Under the pieces are notes generated by a model. That model saw nothing but the letters and a program-made list of their open reading frames with translations. It was not told where the DNA came from and ran no database searches. A DNA stretch of 64,000 nucleotides from an uncultured Oscillospiraceae bacterium (lineage in GTDB: Bacteria > Bacillota > Clostridia > Oscillospirales > Oscillospiraceae). Below, in pieces: positions 26,417 through 33,759 of this stretch. The translations under genes were made by a program, and so were the position numbers. Where the stretch lies: assembly GCA_910588105.1 (NCBI GenBank), contig CAJUQD010000004.1:1-64000 (forward strand), given 5' to 3'. Position 1 is the stretch's first letter. Each line of letters starts with the position of its first letter.

Positions 26417-26609
26417 TGCGCTCGTCCTCGCTCCAGTCCAGCCGGGGCCTGCCAGCCTACGTTTGCGCTTCAGCGTTGTCACGCTCGCGTTGGGCCGGCT
26501 TGACGGCCCGGCTTCCCTCCGACTCGGACTGGTCTCCGGCCCGCTGGCGCGGGCCTGCGCTCGTCCTCGCTCCGGTCCAGCCGGGCCTGCCGGCCTACGC
26601 TTGCGCTTC
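26417..26609. repeat. two 55-bp direct repeats, the second covering the end of the next gene
   Basis: 26417-26471 and 26556-26609 match at 51 of 55 positions. The second copy includes the last codons and stop of the minus-strand gene ending at 26595 (EAQA-stop). The first copy keeps the same tail (EAQT-stop) in an untranslated position. The 84 bases between are rich in CCGGC and contain a GCCGG/CCGGC hairpin. Confidence 0.7.
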
Positions 26610-26984
26610 TTCGTCACCCAGTCCCAGCAGCAGCAAAAGCCCCAGGGTGATGACCAGCTCCAGGTTGTCCCCGTCCTCCAGGTAGAGGAACAGGATGATG
26701 AGTACCAGAAGAATGTCCCCGGTGTCGAAACGCTCCAGGGAGAAGTGCTTCTTCACCCCGTCCAGCAGCTGGCCCAGTCCGCCGGTCACCTCTTTCAGCA
26801 GGTCGTTTTTGGAGCGGAAGGGCTCCGGGGGGCGGTTCCAGCCGCCGGGGGCGGGCTGGTTGGGCCTGGGCTGGCCGGGGTGGGGGCGCTGGGGCTGGCG
26901 GGGCTGGGCACCCGCGCCCTGCTGGGGCTCTGAATCCATCTGGGCAAAGCCGCCACCCAAATCGTCCAAATAGCGGTTATACAT
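26595..26984 (-). CDS. hypothetical protein with proline-rich start and C-terminal membrane helix
   Basis: 129 residues. The first third is Gln/Pro/Gly-rich (QPRQPQRPHPGQPRPNQP) and is followed by an amphipathic region, LLKEVTGGLGQLLDGVKKHF. Then come an acidic-flanked hydrophobic segment, DILLVLIILFLYLEDGD, and a second one, LELVITLGLLLLLGLG. It overlaps the upstream gene by 8 bases and ends inside a direct repeat. It is the last of three small minus-strand genes that look cotranscribed. No family was recognised. Confidence 0.6.
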   Translation of the reverse strand: MYNRYLDDLGGGFAQMDSEPQQGAGAQPRQPQRPHPGQPRPNQPAPGGWNRPPEPFRSKNDLLKEVTGGLGQLLDGVKKHFSLERFDTGDILLVLIILFLYLEDGDNLELVITLGLLLLLGLGDEEAQA

Positions 26985-27444
26985 GGCCGTCCTCCTTGCG
27001 GGCGCGCAGCAGTTCCAGCCCAGAGCGGATCAGCCGGGACAGCTTGGCGATCTGGATCGCCTTGTCCAGCTTGGCGTACCGCTCCTCCCGCACATAGGGG
27101 CGCAGGGCGGTCAGCAGGGCGGTGCGCCTGTCGTCGCCGTCGTCGGTGAACTGGCCGATGAGGCCGGCAGCAGCGGACAGTGTTCCGCTGTCCAAGCCCC
27201 CCAGCGCGCCCAGCAGTCCCCCCAACCCCGCACCCCCGCCGCCGGGGGAGGCAGGAGATGGGAGGGCCGGGGGTGTTTCGCCGCTTTCAGCCTGCGTGTC
27301 CTGGGCCGGGGGCTGGGATTGGCCCTGTTCCTGGGTTGCCTGCCCGGAGCCGCCCAGGTTCAGCGACTGTGCCAGGGACATGATTTGGGCCATAGCCTGG
27401 GGATTGCCCAGGATATTTTCCAGCTTTTCCTCCAGTTCGCCCAT
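26977..27444 (-). CDS. hypothetical protein of the same small operon
   Basis: 155 residues: an N-terminal helix with LENILGNPQAMAQIMSLAQS, a Gly/Ser/Pro/Gln-rich linker, then a helical C-terminal domain, RRTALLTALRPYVREERYAK followed by LDKAIQIAKLSRLIRSG. The C-terminal pattern is familiar from unannotated clostridial proteins, but I know no function. It overlaps the next gene, which suggests coupled expression. Confidence 0.6.
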   Translation of the reverse strand: MGELEEKLENILGNPQAMAQIMSLAQSLNLGGSGQATQEQGQSQPPAQDTQAESGETPPALPSPASPGGGGAGLGGLLGALGGLDSGTLSAAAGLIGQFTDDGDDRRTALLTALRPYVREERYAKLDKAIQIAKLSRLIRSGLELLRARKEDGHV

Positions 27445-27477
27445 GGCTTTTCCCTCCCCCCGGCCTCCTTGGCGCGG

Positions 27478-27738
27478 TTATTTCAGGCTTTCCTTCATTT
27501 TTTGGATGAGCTTTGCCCCTTCCGGGTCGTTCATCAGCTGCCGGATGGCCCCGGTCAGCTGGGCGGCGTCCCCCTGGGCGGCCCGCTGGGCGGCGCCCTC
27601 CAGGTCTTCGGTGCTCCGGCTGAGCAGGTCAAAAATCCGCCGGGTCTCCGGCGCATCCCGGAGCTTTTCCAGCTTGCCCGGATCCTTCATGAGGCCGGCG
27701 GCTTCCTTCCCCTTGAGCAGTTCGTCAAAATTCGGCAT
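27478..27738 (-). CDS. small helical hypothetical protein
   Basis: 86 residues, wholly helical by appearance and rich in charged residues: FDELLKGKEAAGLMKDPGKL, RIFDLLSRSTEDL and IRQLMNDPEGAKLIQKMKES. RBS GGAGGG precedes the ATG at 27738. It is the first of the three-gene minus-strand unit 27738-26595. The NPQAM/NDPEGA segments in this and the next protein suggest related helical modules. Confidence 0.6.
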   Translation of the reverse strand: MPNFDELLKGKEAAGLMKDPGKLEKLRDAPETRRIFDLLSRSTEDLEGAAQRAAQGDAAQLTGAIRQLMNDPEGAKLIQKMKESLK

Positions 27739-27794
27739 AGGTAATCCCTCCGTTCATGTTCAGTATATGTGCGTTGGGAGGAATGGTGACCAAT

Positions 27795-28253
27795 ATGAAG
27801 ATTTTAGTGTTTTCAGATTCCCATGGCCGCTTGGGCCACATGATGGACGCCATGGAGCGGGAGCGGCCCAGGCGGGTATTTTTCCTGGGGGATTGCTACC
27901 GGGATGGGGAGGCCCTGCGGAACGCCTATCCCGACGTGCCCATGGAGCTGGTGCGGGGCAACTGCGACTGGGACCAGGCCCCGGACGAGCTGCTGGTGGA
28001 GGCGGGGGGCGTGCGGTTCCTGCTCACCCACGGCCACCGCTATTATGTAAAGAGCGGGCCGGACCACCTGGCCCGGTCCGCCAGGGCCAAGGGGGCGGAC
28101 GTGGTGTGCTTCGGCCACACCCACGATGCGCTGAACATGCCGAACTGCGGGGTTTGGATGCTCAATCCGGGCACCGCAGGGGGAATCCACGCCCGGGCGG
28201 GCTACGGGGTGATTGAGGTGGAGAACGGGAAATTCCGCACGGAGCTGAGATAA
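27795..28253 (+). CDS. YfcE/MJ0936-type metallophosphoesterase
   Basis: The start MKILVFSDSHGR is the usual N terminus; GTG 27786 and ATG 27783 are in-frame alternatives closer to GGGAGG. The 152-residue enzyme has the di-metal motifs DSHG, GDCYRDGE, RGNCDW, THGH and GHTHD. It is a phosphodiesterase of the YfcE class; in Firmicutes it often follows the rph-rdgB genes, but here it stands alone. It is divergent from the three-gene unit and ends in a strong terminator. Confidence 0.9.
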   Translation: MKILVFSDSHGRLGHMMDAMERERPRRVFFLGDCYRDGEALRNAYPDVPMELVRGNCDWDQAPDELLVEAGGVRFLLTHGHRYYVKSGPDHLARSARAKGADVVCFGHTHDALNMPNCGVWMLNPGTAGGIHARAGYGVIEVENGKFRTELR

Positions 28254-28254
28254 A

Positions 28255-28285
28255 AAATTCCCGGCGCGTCGAGCGCCGGGAATTT
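28255..28285. terminator. bidirectional terminator
   Basis: A 13-bp perfect stem (28255-28267 with 28273-28285) with a 5-nt loop, T-rich on the plus side and A-rich before it. It serves the phosphoesterase gene and the convergent gene ending at 28292. Confidence 0.85.
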
Positions 28286-28291
28286 TTCCCG

Positions 28292-28510
28292 TTATGCGTG
28301 GGAGTGCCGGGCCCGGTTGTCCTCCGGCCGGAAGAGCAGGGTGAGGCACCACAGGGCCGCCAGCCCCACCACCGCATAGATGATCCGGGCCAGCCAGGTG
28401 CCGGAACCGCCGGAGATGAAGGCCACCAGGTCGAAATTGAACAGCCCGATACATCCCCAGTTCAGCCCGCCGATAATGGCCAGGGCCAGGGCGATCTTAT
28501 CCAGGAACAT
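28292..28510 (-). CDS. DUF378 family membrane protein
   Basis: 72 residues with two helices: IALALAIIGGLNWGCIGLFN and ARIIYAVVGLAALWCLTLLF. The GGLNWGCIGLF stretch and the RIIYAVVGLA start of helix two are the DUF378 signature. It has a strong RBS, AAAGGAGG, 8 bases before the ATG. The role is unknown; the family is widespread in Firmicutes. Confidence 0.85.
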   Translation of the reverse strand: MFLDKIALALAIIGGLNWGCIGLFNFDLVAFISGGSGTWLARIIYAVVGLAALWCLTLLFRPEDNRARHSHA

Positions 28511-28629
28511 GGTACAAACCTCCTTTTGCGGGAAACGGACCGCGGCCCGCCCGCTGAAATGGTCACGGAGGTAGTTTGCGCCGCGCCCACGGCGCTATGC
28601 TGGAAATTTTTTTGTCAAAATTGGCGGAT

Positions 28630-29712
28630 TTACTCCGCTGTGACGGTCTGGCTGGTGGGAATGACGCACACGTAGCTTCTGCCCCGGCCCAGGGTCAGGG
28701 GAGCGCCGGTCTCGGTGGTGTAGCGGAACTGGTTCTCCGCTGCGCCCTTTTCCCAGTTGATGGGGATCATCCGCCCGCCGCAGGCAAACCAGCCCTTGCC
28801 GGAGGACAGGTCTACGTTGACCCGGCCCGCGTCGTCCACCACAGTGCATACGGCCTGGAGCACCAGCAGGTTGGTCACCGACACCTGGCTGCCGTCGTTG
28901 CCGTCCACATAGGGTTGGCCGTATTCCTCCACCAGATAGGAGCCGGAGGCCTCATCGTAGAGGAACACCCCGGTTTTATAGGTGGAGAAGGGGACGGTGA
29001 CGGTGAGGGCGCTGCGGCCACCGGGCGGGGTGGCGTCGTCGGCAAAGGCGGCCTGATAGGAGTACCCGGCGCTGTGCTCCTCCAGCTCCCGCTGGGCAAG
29101 CATATCGGCGATGGCCTCCCCCGAGGTGAGCAGGGAGTGTTCAAAATCGTAGTGGTAGCCGGGCACACGGTCCCGGTCCCGCCAGAACATCCCCGCGTCC
29201 TGGCCGGAATAGTAGCCCCGCACGCCGTCCACGGTGAACAGGCCCAGGCGGTCCCTGGTGTCGTAAAACTCCGGGCTGCCCCCGGCGTGTATGTACACCG
29301 CGTCGTGGCCCTTGGCGATTTCCCAGTAATACTGCCGGGCGGAGCGCACCGAGCCGATAAGGCCCAACTGGGACGGATCCTGATACACCGCCAGCATCCG
29401 GGTGATGCCGCCCTCGGCCAGTACCTCGTAAATAATGTCGGCCTGGCCGTTTCCCTGCTGGGGCAGCGCGGCTTTTAGGTTGTTGAGCATCACCGCAGCC
29501 GGCCGCTTGCCGGATAGATCCTCTCCGCAGGGCACGCCGGTGAGGGGATGGTAGAAGGCGGGGGTAGGGGTGGGAGTGGGGGTAGGCTCCGGGGTGACCG
29601 GGGAATCGGTGACAGGGAGCGGTGAGGGGGTGGCTGGGCCGGGCTTCTCCCCGCCGCACCCGGCGGACAGAAGGAACAGCAGGGCACAGAATAGACAGAT
29701 GACACGCTTCAT
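28630..29712 (-). CDS. DUF3048 (YerB-like) lipoprotein
   Basis: 360 residues with a lipobox signal peptide (LLSAGCGG, Cys about residue 19), a Pro/Thr-rich spacer, then the two DUF3048 domains: PLTGVPCGEDLSGKRPAAVM, QADIIYEVLAEGGITRMLAV, GSVRSARQYYWEIAKGHDAV and the C-terminal WEKGAAENQFRYT. YerB-type proteins are surface lipoproteins of unknown activity. Its own consensus-like promoter lies at 29753-29781. Confidence 0.9.
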   Translation of the reverse strand: MKRVICLFCALLFLLSAGCGGEKPGPATPSPLPVTDSPVTPEPTPTPTPTPAFYHPLTGVPCGEDLSGKRPAAVMLNNLKAALPQQGNGQADIIYEVLAEGGITRMLAVYQDPSQLGLIGSVRSARQYYWEIAKGHDAVYIHAGGSPEFYDTRDRLGLFTVDGVRGYYSGQDAGMFWRDRDRVPGYHYDFEHSLLTSGEAIADMLAQRELEEHSAGYSYQAAFADDATPPGGRSALTVTVPFSTYKTGVFLYDEASGSYLVEEYGQPYVDGNDGSQVSVTNLLVLQAVCTVVDDAGRVNVDLSSGKGWFACGGRMIPINWEKGAAENQFRYTTETGAPLTLGRGRSYVCVIPTSQTVTAE

Positions 29713-29752
29713 GGCAGGTCCCTCCTATGGACGCGGGATGAAAATCAACCCC

Positions 29753-29781
29753 ATTATACCAATTGCGTCGAAGTTTGTAAA
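29753..29781 (-). promoter_or_regulatory. promoter of the DUF3048 lipoprotein gene
   Basis: On the minus strand TTTACA and TATAAT are separated by exactly 17 bp, 41 bp upstream of the ATG. Confidence 0.65.
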
Positions 29782-29805
29782 TGGACAATTGGGGGGACAA
29801 GGCCC

Positions 29806-29834
29806 TTGCCATTCCGGCGGAGGTTTGATATAAT
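29806..29834 (+). promoter_or_regulatory. promoter of the 29947 operon
   Basis: TTGCCA and TATAAT are separated by 17 bp. The untranslated leader to ATG 29947 would be about 105 bases. It is divergent from the promoter at 29753-29781. Confidence 0.65.
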
Positions 29835-29946
29835 ACCGAACAGGCTCCGAAGCGGGGGCCGGGCAGGCGGGCTTGGGCCTGCGGAGAAATAAAATACTAC
29901 CATACAAGTGAGAGCTTGTGAGACAAAGGAGCTGTGAAGCCGGATC

Positions 29947-30738
29947 ATGGACGCCTCTGTGCCCATATTTCAGCAGACGCCGGCCCCCCTGGGGCTGGAT
30001 GTTCCCCCGGTGGGGGGGACGGAGTTTGAACAGCTGGCAGCCGCCTGGCGAAACCGGCTCAGGCCGGGGGCGGGGCCCGTCCTCCTGGGGGGGATGACCG
30101 CCATGGCGGAGTGCCGCGCCGCCCTGCTGGCGGCCGGGGCCCAGGGCTGCGGCGCACCCTGGGTAAGCTGGGTGTGCGACGGGGAGGGGATGTCCCCCGC
30201 CCGGGTGCACATGCTGGCCGCCCTGTTCGTGTGCGAGGGGATGGGGGCGGCGGCCTTCGGCATCGACTGCCCGGAGGGGGCGGCGGAGGGCCTGCTGGGC
30301 GAACTGGCCGCCTATGCCCGCATTCCGCTGTTCTGGATGCGGGGCGGGGAGGCTGTGCCCTGGGACTACCAGCCCGCCCCCCGGGACCCGGACGCCATCC
30401 CCTGCGCCACCGGGACCGACCCCTGCTTCATCACCCGTACCATTGATGTGGGGGAGGAACTGGAGTGCGGGCCCGGCCTGCTGGAGGACATCATCGCCGC
30501 CGAGGACGACCCGGTGGGGGCGGTGAAGATCGCCATACGCAGCCAGGACGACGTGGACATATTCGCCCTCCACCAATACGCGGTGCGCAAGGCCCTTTGC
30601 CTGTGCTCCGACGTGCCGGAGCTGCTGGAGGGGGCGCTGCGGGCTTACCAGGGCCGGGCGTTTTACGACGGCACCGGCGAGCTGAGCCGGGAGGAGCTGG
30701 ACCGGCTCACCGGGCTGTACGGCCTGATTGTGCTGTAG
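29947..30738 (+). CDS. homocysteine S-methyltransferase-like protein, probably non-catalytic
   Basis: 263 residues. The segment PWVSWVCDGEGMSPARVHML...GMGAAAFGIDCPEG resembles the core of homocysteine methyltransferase (HMT) domains such as the start of MetH (fxVSxTCDExG ... xGxNCPxGP). The C-terminal ALRAYQGRAFYDGTGELSRE also recalls a corrinoid-methyltransferase segment. The zinc-binding GGCCGT-type motif of active HMT is not seen, so it may be a degenerate or regulatory relative. RBS AAAGGAG. It is followed after 11 bases by a metallopeptidase gene. Assignment is tentative. Confidence 0.5.
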   Translation: MDASVPIFQQTPAPLGLDVPPVGGTEFEQLAAAWRNRLRPGAGPVLLGGMTAMAECRAALLAAGAQGCGAPWVSWVCDGEGMSPARVHMLAALFVCEGMGAAAFGIDCPEGAAEGLLGELAAYARIPLFWMRGGEAVPWDYQPAPRDPDAIPCATGTDPCFITRTIDVGEELECGPGLLEDIIAAEDDPVGAVKIAIRSQDDVDIFALHQYAVRKALCLCSDVPELLEGALRAYQGRAFYDGTGELSREELDRLTGLYGLIVL

Positions 30739-30749
30739 GGGGTGGGGAA

Positions 30750-31124
30750 ATGGTTTTATCCATCGACGAGGTGGGCGGCATCCTGGACGGCGTGTGCGAG
30801 GAGTTCCCGGAGGAGCTGTTCCAGGAGCTCAACGGCGGCGTGCTGCTGCTGGAGGAAGCGCTCCCCGACCCGGACGCCGGGGAGGACGTCTATATCATGG
30901 GCGAGTACTGCTGGGATGAGATGGGGCGGTATATCAATATCTACTACGGCTCCTTTGCCGCGCTGCTGTTCGACGAGCCCCGGCGGGTGTGGGAGGACGA
31001 GCTGCGCACCACCCTGCGCCATGAGCTGACCCACCATGTGGAAGGGCTGGCGGGGGAGCGGAGCCTGGAATACAAGGACTCCGCCCAGCTGGACGCCCTG
31101 CGCCGGGGGGAAGATTGGCCATAA
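30750..31124 (+). CDS. small zincin metallopeptidase
   Basis: 124 residues starting at ATG 30750, with GGGGTGGGG upstream. The motif TLRHELTHHVE contains HExxHxxE, with the two zinc histidines, the catalytic Glu and a third acidic ligand. The flanking YCWDEMGRYINIYYGSFAAL fits the minimal metallopeptidase family COG3824. These are cytosolic proteins with unknown substrates. It is probably cotranscribed with the HMT-like gene. Confidence 0.85.
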   Translation: MVLSIDEVGGILDGVCEEFPEELFQELNGGVLLLEEALPDPDAGEDVYIMGEYCWDEMGRYINIYYGSFAALLFDEPRRVWEDELRTTLRHELTHHVEGLAGERSLEYKDSAQLDALRRGEDWP

Positions 31125-31158
31125 ACCAAAAGACCAAGGAAAGAAAGGAAAGAGACCT

Positions 31159-31404
31159 ATGGAAACCATCAAGTACACCCCCAAGGGGGTCTGTTCCCGG
31201 GGTATGGAGATCGACGTGGAGGACGGCGTGATCCAGGCTGTGCGCGTGGTGGGGGGCTGCCACGGCAACCTCCAGGGCGTCAGCGCGCTGCTGAAAGGGA
31301 TGAGGGTGGGGGATGCCATCGCACGGATGGAGGGCATCCGCTGCGGTATGAAGCCCACCTCCTGCCCGGACCAGCTGGCCCAGGCGCTGAAGTCCGCGCT
31401 ATGA
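31159..31404 (+). CDS. TSCPD domain-containing protein (TIGR03905 family)
   Basis: 81 residues: YTPKGVCSRGMEIDVEDGVI, then VVGGCHGNLQGVSALLKGM and the name-giving TSCPDQLAQAL with conserved cysteines. The domain is also found at the end of vitamin B12-dependent ribonucleotide reductases, and stand-alone copies are common in clostridia. A metal or redox role is likely but unproven. RBS AAAGGAAAG; a strong terminator follows. Confidence 0.9.
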   Translation: METIKYTPKGVCSRGMEIDVEDGVIQAVRVVGGCHGNLQGVSALLKGMRVGDAIARMEGIRCGMKPTSCPDQLAQALKSAL

Positions 31405-31413
31405 TGTGGAGAA

Positions 31414-31444
31414 AAGGCTTCCCCGCCGGTGGCGGGGAAGCCTT
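31414..31444 (+). terminator. intrinsic terminator
   Basis: A 14-bp perfect stem (31414-31427 with 31431-31444) with a 3-nt loop, then CCTCTATTTT. It ends the 29947-31404 unit. Confidence 0.8.
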
Positions 31445-31488
31445 CCTCTATTTTGGAAGAAGTTTCCGGGCCAGGAAATCATTTTGCC

Positions 31489-31517
31489 TTGCCGGGTGGT
31501 TACAAAACGGTTACAAT
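31489..31517 (+). promoter_or_regulatory. promoter with a WalR-like direct repeat, hydrolase 1
   Basis: TTGCCG and TACAAT are separated by 17 bp. GTTACA-N5-GTTACA (31499-31504 and 31510-31515) overlaps the second box. Read on the minus strand this is TGTAAC-N5-TGTAAC, which fits the WalR (YycF) box pattern of Bacillus. The same arrangement precedes the paralogue at 32540. Confidence 0.6.
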
Positions 31518-31550
31518 ATGCTTATAACCAACCCCAAGGAGTGACAAGAC

Positions 31551-32354
31551 ATGAAAATGAAGCAAGCGGCTGCGGGGCTGGCGCTGGCTGCGGCGCTGGT
31601 TTTGCCCGCGGCGGCTGCGGACGTGCTGTCCGTCAACGGGCAGAACCTGTGGTCCCAGGCCCAGGCCCAGCTGGTGGAGGGGGACACCACCTACGTGTCC
31701 CTGAGGACGGTGGCCAGTGTGCTGGCGCCGGGCGCCGCCGTGACGTGGGAAGACGGAACCGCCTGGGTGCGGGGTGCGGGGTTTACCCTGTCCGCGCGGC
31801 CTGGGGAGCAGTGGCTGATGGTCAATGGCCGGGCGCTGTATATACCCCACGGGGTGCGGCTGGAGGAGGGCAGCACTTTGGTGCCAATCCGGGCGCTGGC
31901 CCGGGCCCTGGGGGGCGAAGTGGAGTGGAGCGCCGGAAAAGGCGTGAAACTCATCCCGGGTGAGGGGAAGCCGGCGAGGCCGCCCTACACGGAGGAGGAT
32001 CTGTACTGGATGTCCCGCATCATCTCCGCCGAAAGCAGGGGGGAGCCCCTGCTGGGTAAGCTGGCGGTGGGTACGGTGGTACTTAACCGCGTTGCCAGCG
32101 GCGAATTCCCCGATACCGTGCGGGAGGTGATTTTTGACCGAAAGTGGGGGGTACAGTTCACTCCGGTGGCCAACGGCACCGTCTACGACGAGCCCACCCA
32201 GGAGAGTGTGCTGGCGGCAAAGCTGGTGCTGGACGGCGCCCGGGTTGCGGGGGACAGCCTGTATTTTATCGCCCCGGAGCTCACCGACAACCACTGGACC
32301 ATGGAGAACCGGACCTATGTGACCACCATCGGATGCCACTGGTTTTACGAATAG
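31551..32354 (+). CDS. exported cell-wall hydrolase (SleB-like) with copper-amine-oxidase-like N domain, 1
   Basis: 267 residues with a signal peptide (MKMKQAAAGLALAAALVLPA). Residues about 28-140 look like the copper amine oxidase N-terminal-like domain (VNGQNLWSQAQAQLVEGDTT, YIPHGVRLEEGSTLVPIRAL). Residues about 150-267 are a SleB/Hydrolase_2 domain: YWMSRIISAESRGEPLLGKL, VGTVVLNRVASGEFPDTV and QFTPVANGTVYDEPT, with the catalytic Glu in the SAES motif. It should cut peptidoglycan in the wall or during sporulation or germination. A paralogue follows at 32540. Confidence 0.88.
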   Translation: MKMKQAAAGLALAAALVLPAAAADVLSVNGQNLWSQAQAQLVEGDTTYVSLRTVASVLAPGAAVTWEDGTAWVRGAGFTLSARPGEQWLMVNGRALYIPHGVRLEEGSTLVPIRALARALGGEVEWSAGKGVKLIPGEGKPARPPYTEEDLYWMSRIISAESRGEPLLGKLAVGTVVLNRVASGEFPDTVREVIFDRKWGVQFTPVANGTVYDEPTQESVLAAKLVLDGARVAGDSLYFIAPELTDNHWTMENRTYVTTIGCHWFYE

Positions 32355-32488
32355 AATTCCAGGAAATTCCAGTCATAATTTGTGGAAACAGGGGAAAACT
32401 GTATAGTTTGCACAATAGTCGGGCCTCTTTGCAGAATAGGTTCGGCTATTTTGCTGGCTTCAAAAGGTTGCAAAATGGTTTTGAATAA

Positions 32489-32507
32489 GTTACAATGTGG
32501 TTACAAT
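32489..32507 (+). promoter_or_regulatory. WalR-like direct repeat upstream of hydrolase 2
   Basis: GTTACA-N5-GTTACA (32489-32494 and 32500-32505), again overlapping a TACAAT box (32502-32507). The first promoter box is poorly defined here, so an activator may be needed. Confidence 0.55.
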
Positions 32508-32539
32508 TTGAGAACAAATTGTAATTAAGGAGAGATTTC

Positions 32540-33649
32540 ATGAAAAAACGAGCAGCCAGTTTCCTTCTGGCCTCCCTCGCTGTCGTGAGCCTTGTCCTGC
32601 CTGCGCTGGCCGCAACTGCGGTGGAAGAACCCCCTGTGGAGGAGCTTCCCGTTGAGGCCAGCCCGGAAATTGAGGAGGTGCAAAGTGCCATCCGTCTGGA
32701 TGGCGAGCCGGTCCTTACAGTAGAGTATGAGATGCGCGGCGGCGTGTGCTACGCGACGGTAAATTCCTTTGTGACGTTGATGGATGCCGAGGCCATGGTG
32801 GAGGAGGAGAACGGCGTGGTCCGGGTCAACGCCTCCACAGTGGTGGAAGTGGTGGAGTTCCCCATACAGGAGGGGAGCCTGCCCGATGAATTCCAGCAGG
32901 CCGCAGACGATGCGGATCAGACGCAGGTGCCCATGGACGGCGGCTGGATGGCGGCGGGCGAAACCCAGGGTTTCCCTGACATGTTCCAGGAACCTGCGGA
33001 CGGGATGACCGAAGGGGAAGCCGCCCCGGTGGGTACGGATACGCCGGTGGCCGCCGATGTGGTGATGGACGACCTGAACCTGGTGGCGGTAGAGGGCGAG
33101 CAATATCTGGTGGCCAACGGCCGCTACCTCTATGCCGGGGACGGGCTGATCCAGCTCAACGGCTGTGTGGCCGCCCCTATCCGTGTGCTGGCAAAGGTGT
33201 TCAATGTCAACGTGGACTTCGATCCGGTGAATGAAGTGGTGATGCTGACGCGGCAGCCGGGCGCCCAGCCCTATCTGGACGCAGGTTGGGAGACCTACAA
33301 CAACGACACGCTGTATTGGCTGTCCCGCATCATCAACGCGGAGAGCGGCAACCAGTCCCTGGAGGGTAAGATCGCTGTGGGCAACGTGGTGATGAACCGC
33401 CTGAACAACCCCCGGTTCCCTGACACCATCTATGAGGTGCTGTTCCAGAAGAACCAGTTTACCCCGGCGGCCAGCGGCTCCATCTACCGCGAGCCCAACG
33501 AGGAGTCGGTGGCGGCAGCCAAGATGGTGATGGACGGGGCCCAGGTGATGCCCACCGCGCTGTTTTTCAATGCGGCGGGGCTGAAGAGCTACGCCGCCCG
33601 GACCAGGACCTATGTAGCCACCATCGGCAACCACGCCTTCTATGAGTAA
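32540..33649 (+). CDS. exported cell-wall hydrolase (SleB-like), 2
   Basis: 369 residues, same plan as its neighbour: signal peptide (FLLASLAVVSLVLPALAA), an acidic Glu/Pro-rich start, a split amine-oxidase-like domain with an extra acidic insert (residues about 110-185), then the SleB domain YWLSRIINAESGNQSLEGKI, VGNVVMNRLNNPRFPDTI and QFTPAASGSIYREPNEES. Both proteins keep the catalytic glutamate and end in HWFYE/HAFYE. The duplication and the shared promoter repeat suggest joint control. RBS AAGGAGAG. Confidence 0.88.
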   Translation: MKKRAASFLLASLAVVSLVLPALAATAVEEPPVEELPVEASPEIEEVQSAIRLDGEPVLTVEYEMRGGVCYATVNSFVTLMDAEAMVEEENGVVRVNASTVVEVVEFPIQEGSLPDEFQQAADDADQTQVPMDGGWMAAGETQGFPDMFQEPADGMTEGEAAPVGTDTPVAADVVMDDLNLVAVEGEQYLVANGRYLYAGDGLIQLNGCVAAPIRVLAKVFNVNVDFDPVNEVVMLTRQPGAQPYLDAGWETYNNDTLYWLSRIINAESGNQSLEGKIAVGNVVMNRLNNPRFPDTIYEVLFQKNQFTPAASGSIYREPNEESVAAAKMVMDGAQVMPTALFFNAAGLKSYAARTRTYVATIGNHAFYE

Positions 33650-33670
33650 TCAGGACAATACGACAGTACA

Positions 33671-33696
33671 AGCGGCGGCACAGCCCGCCGCTTTTT
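33671..33696 (+). terminator. intrinsic terminator of hydrolase 2
   Basis: AGCGGCGG and CCGCCGCT pair around a 6-nt loop and are followed by TTTT. Confidence 0.75.
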
Positions 33697-33718
33697 CCTG
33701 CCCTCGGACAGATAAAAG

Positions 33719-33744
33719 GGCCGGGCCCCGAGAGGGGCCCGGCC
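33719..33744 (-). terminator. intrinsic terminator of the zinc-ribbon/DUF4234 gene
   Basis: An 11-bp GC-rich perfect stem with a 4-nt loop; on the minus strand CCCTTTTATC follows. Confidence 0.75.
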
Positions 33745-33759
33745 TATATGCCGTTGGGA

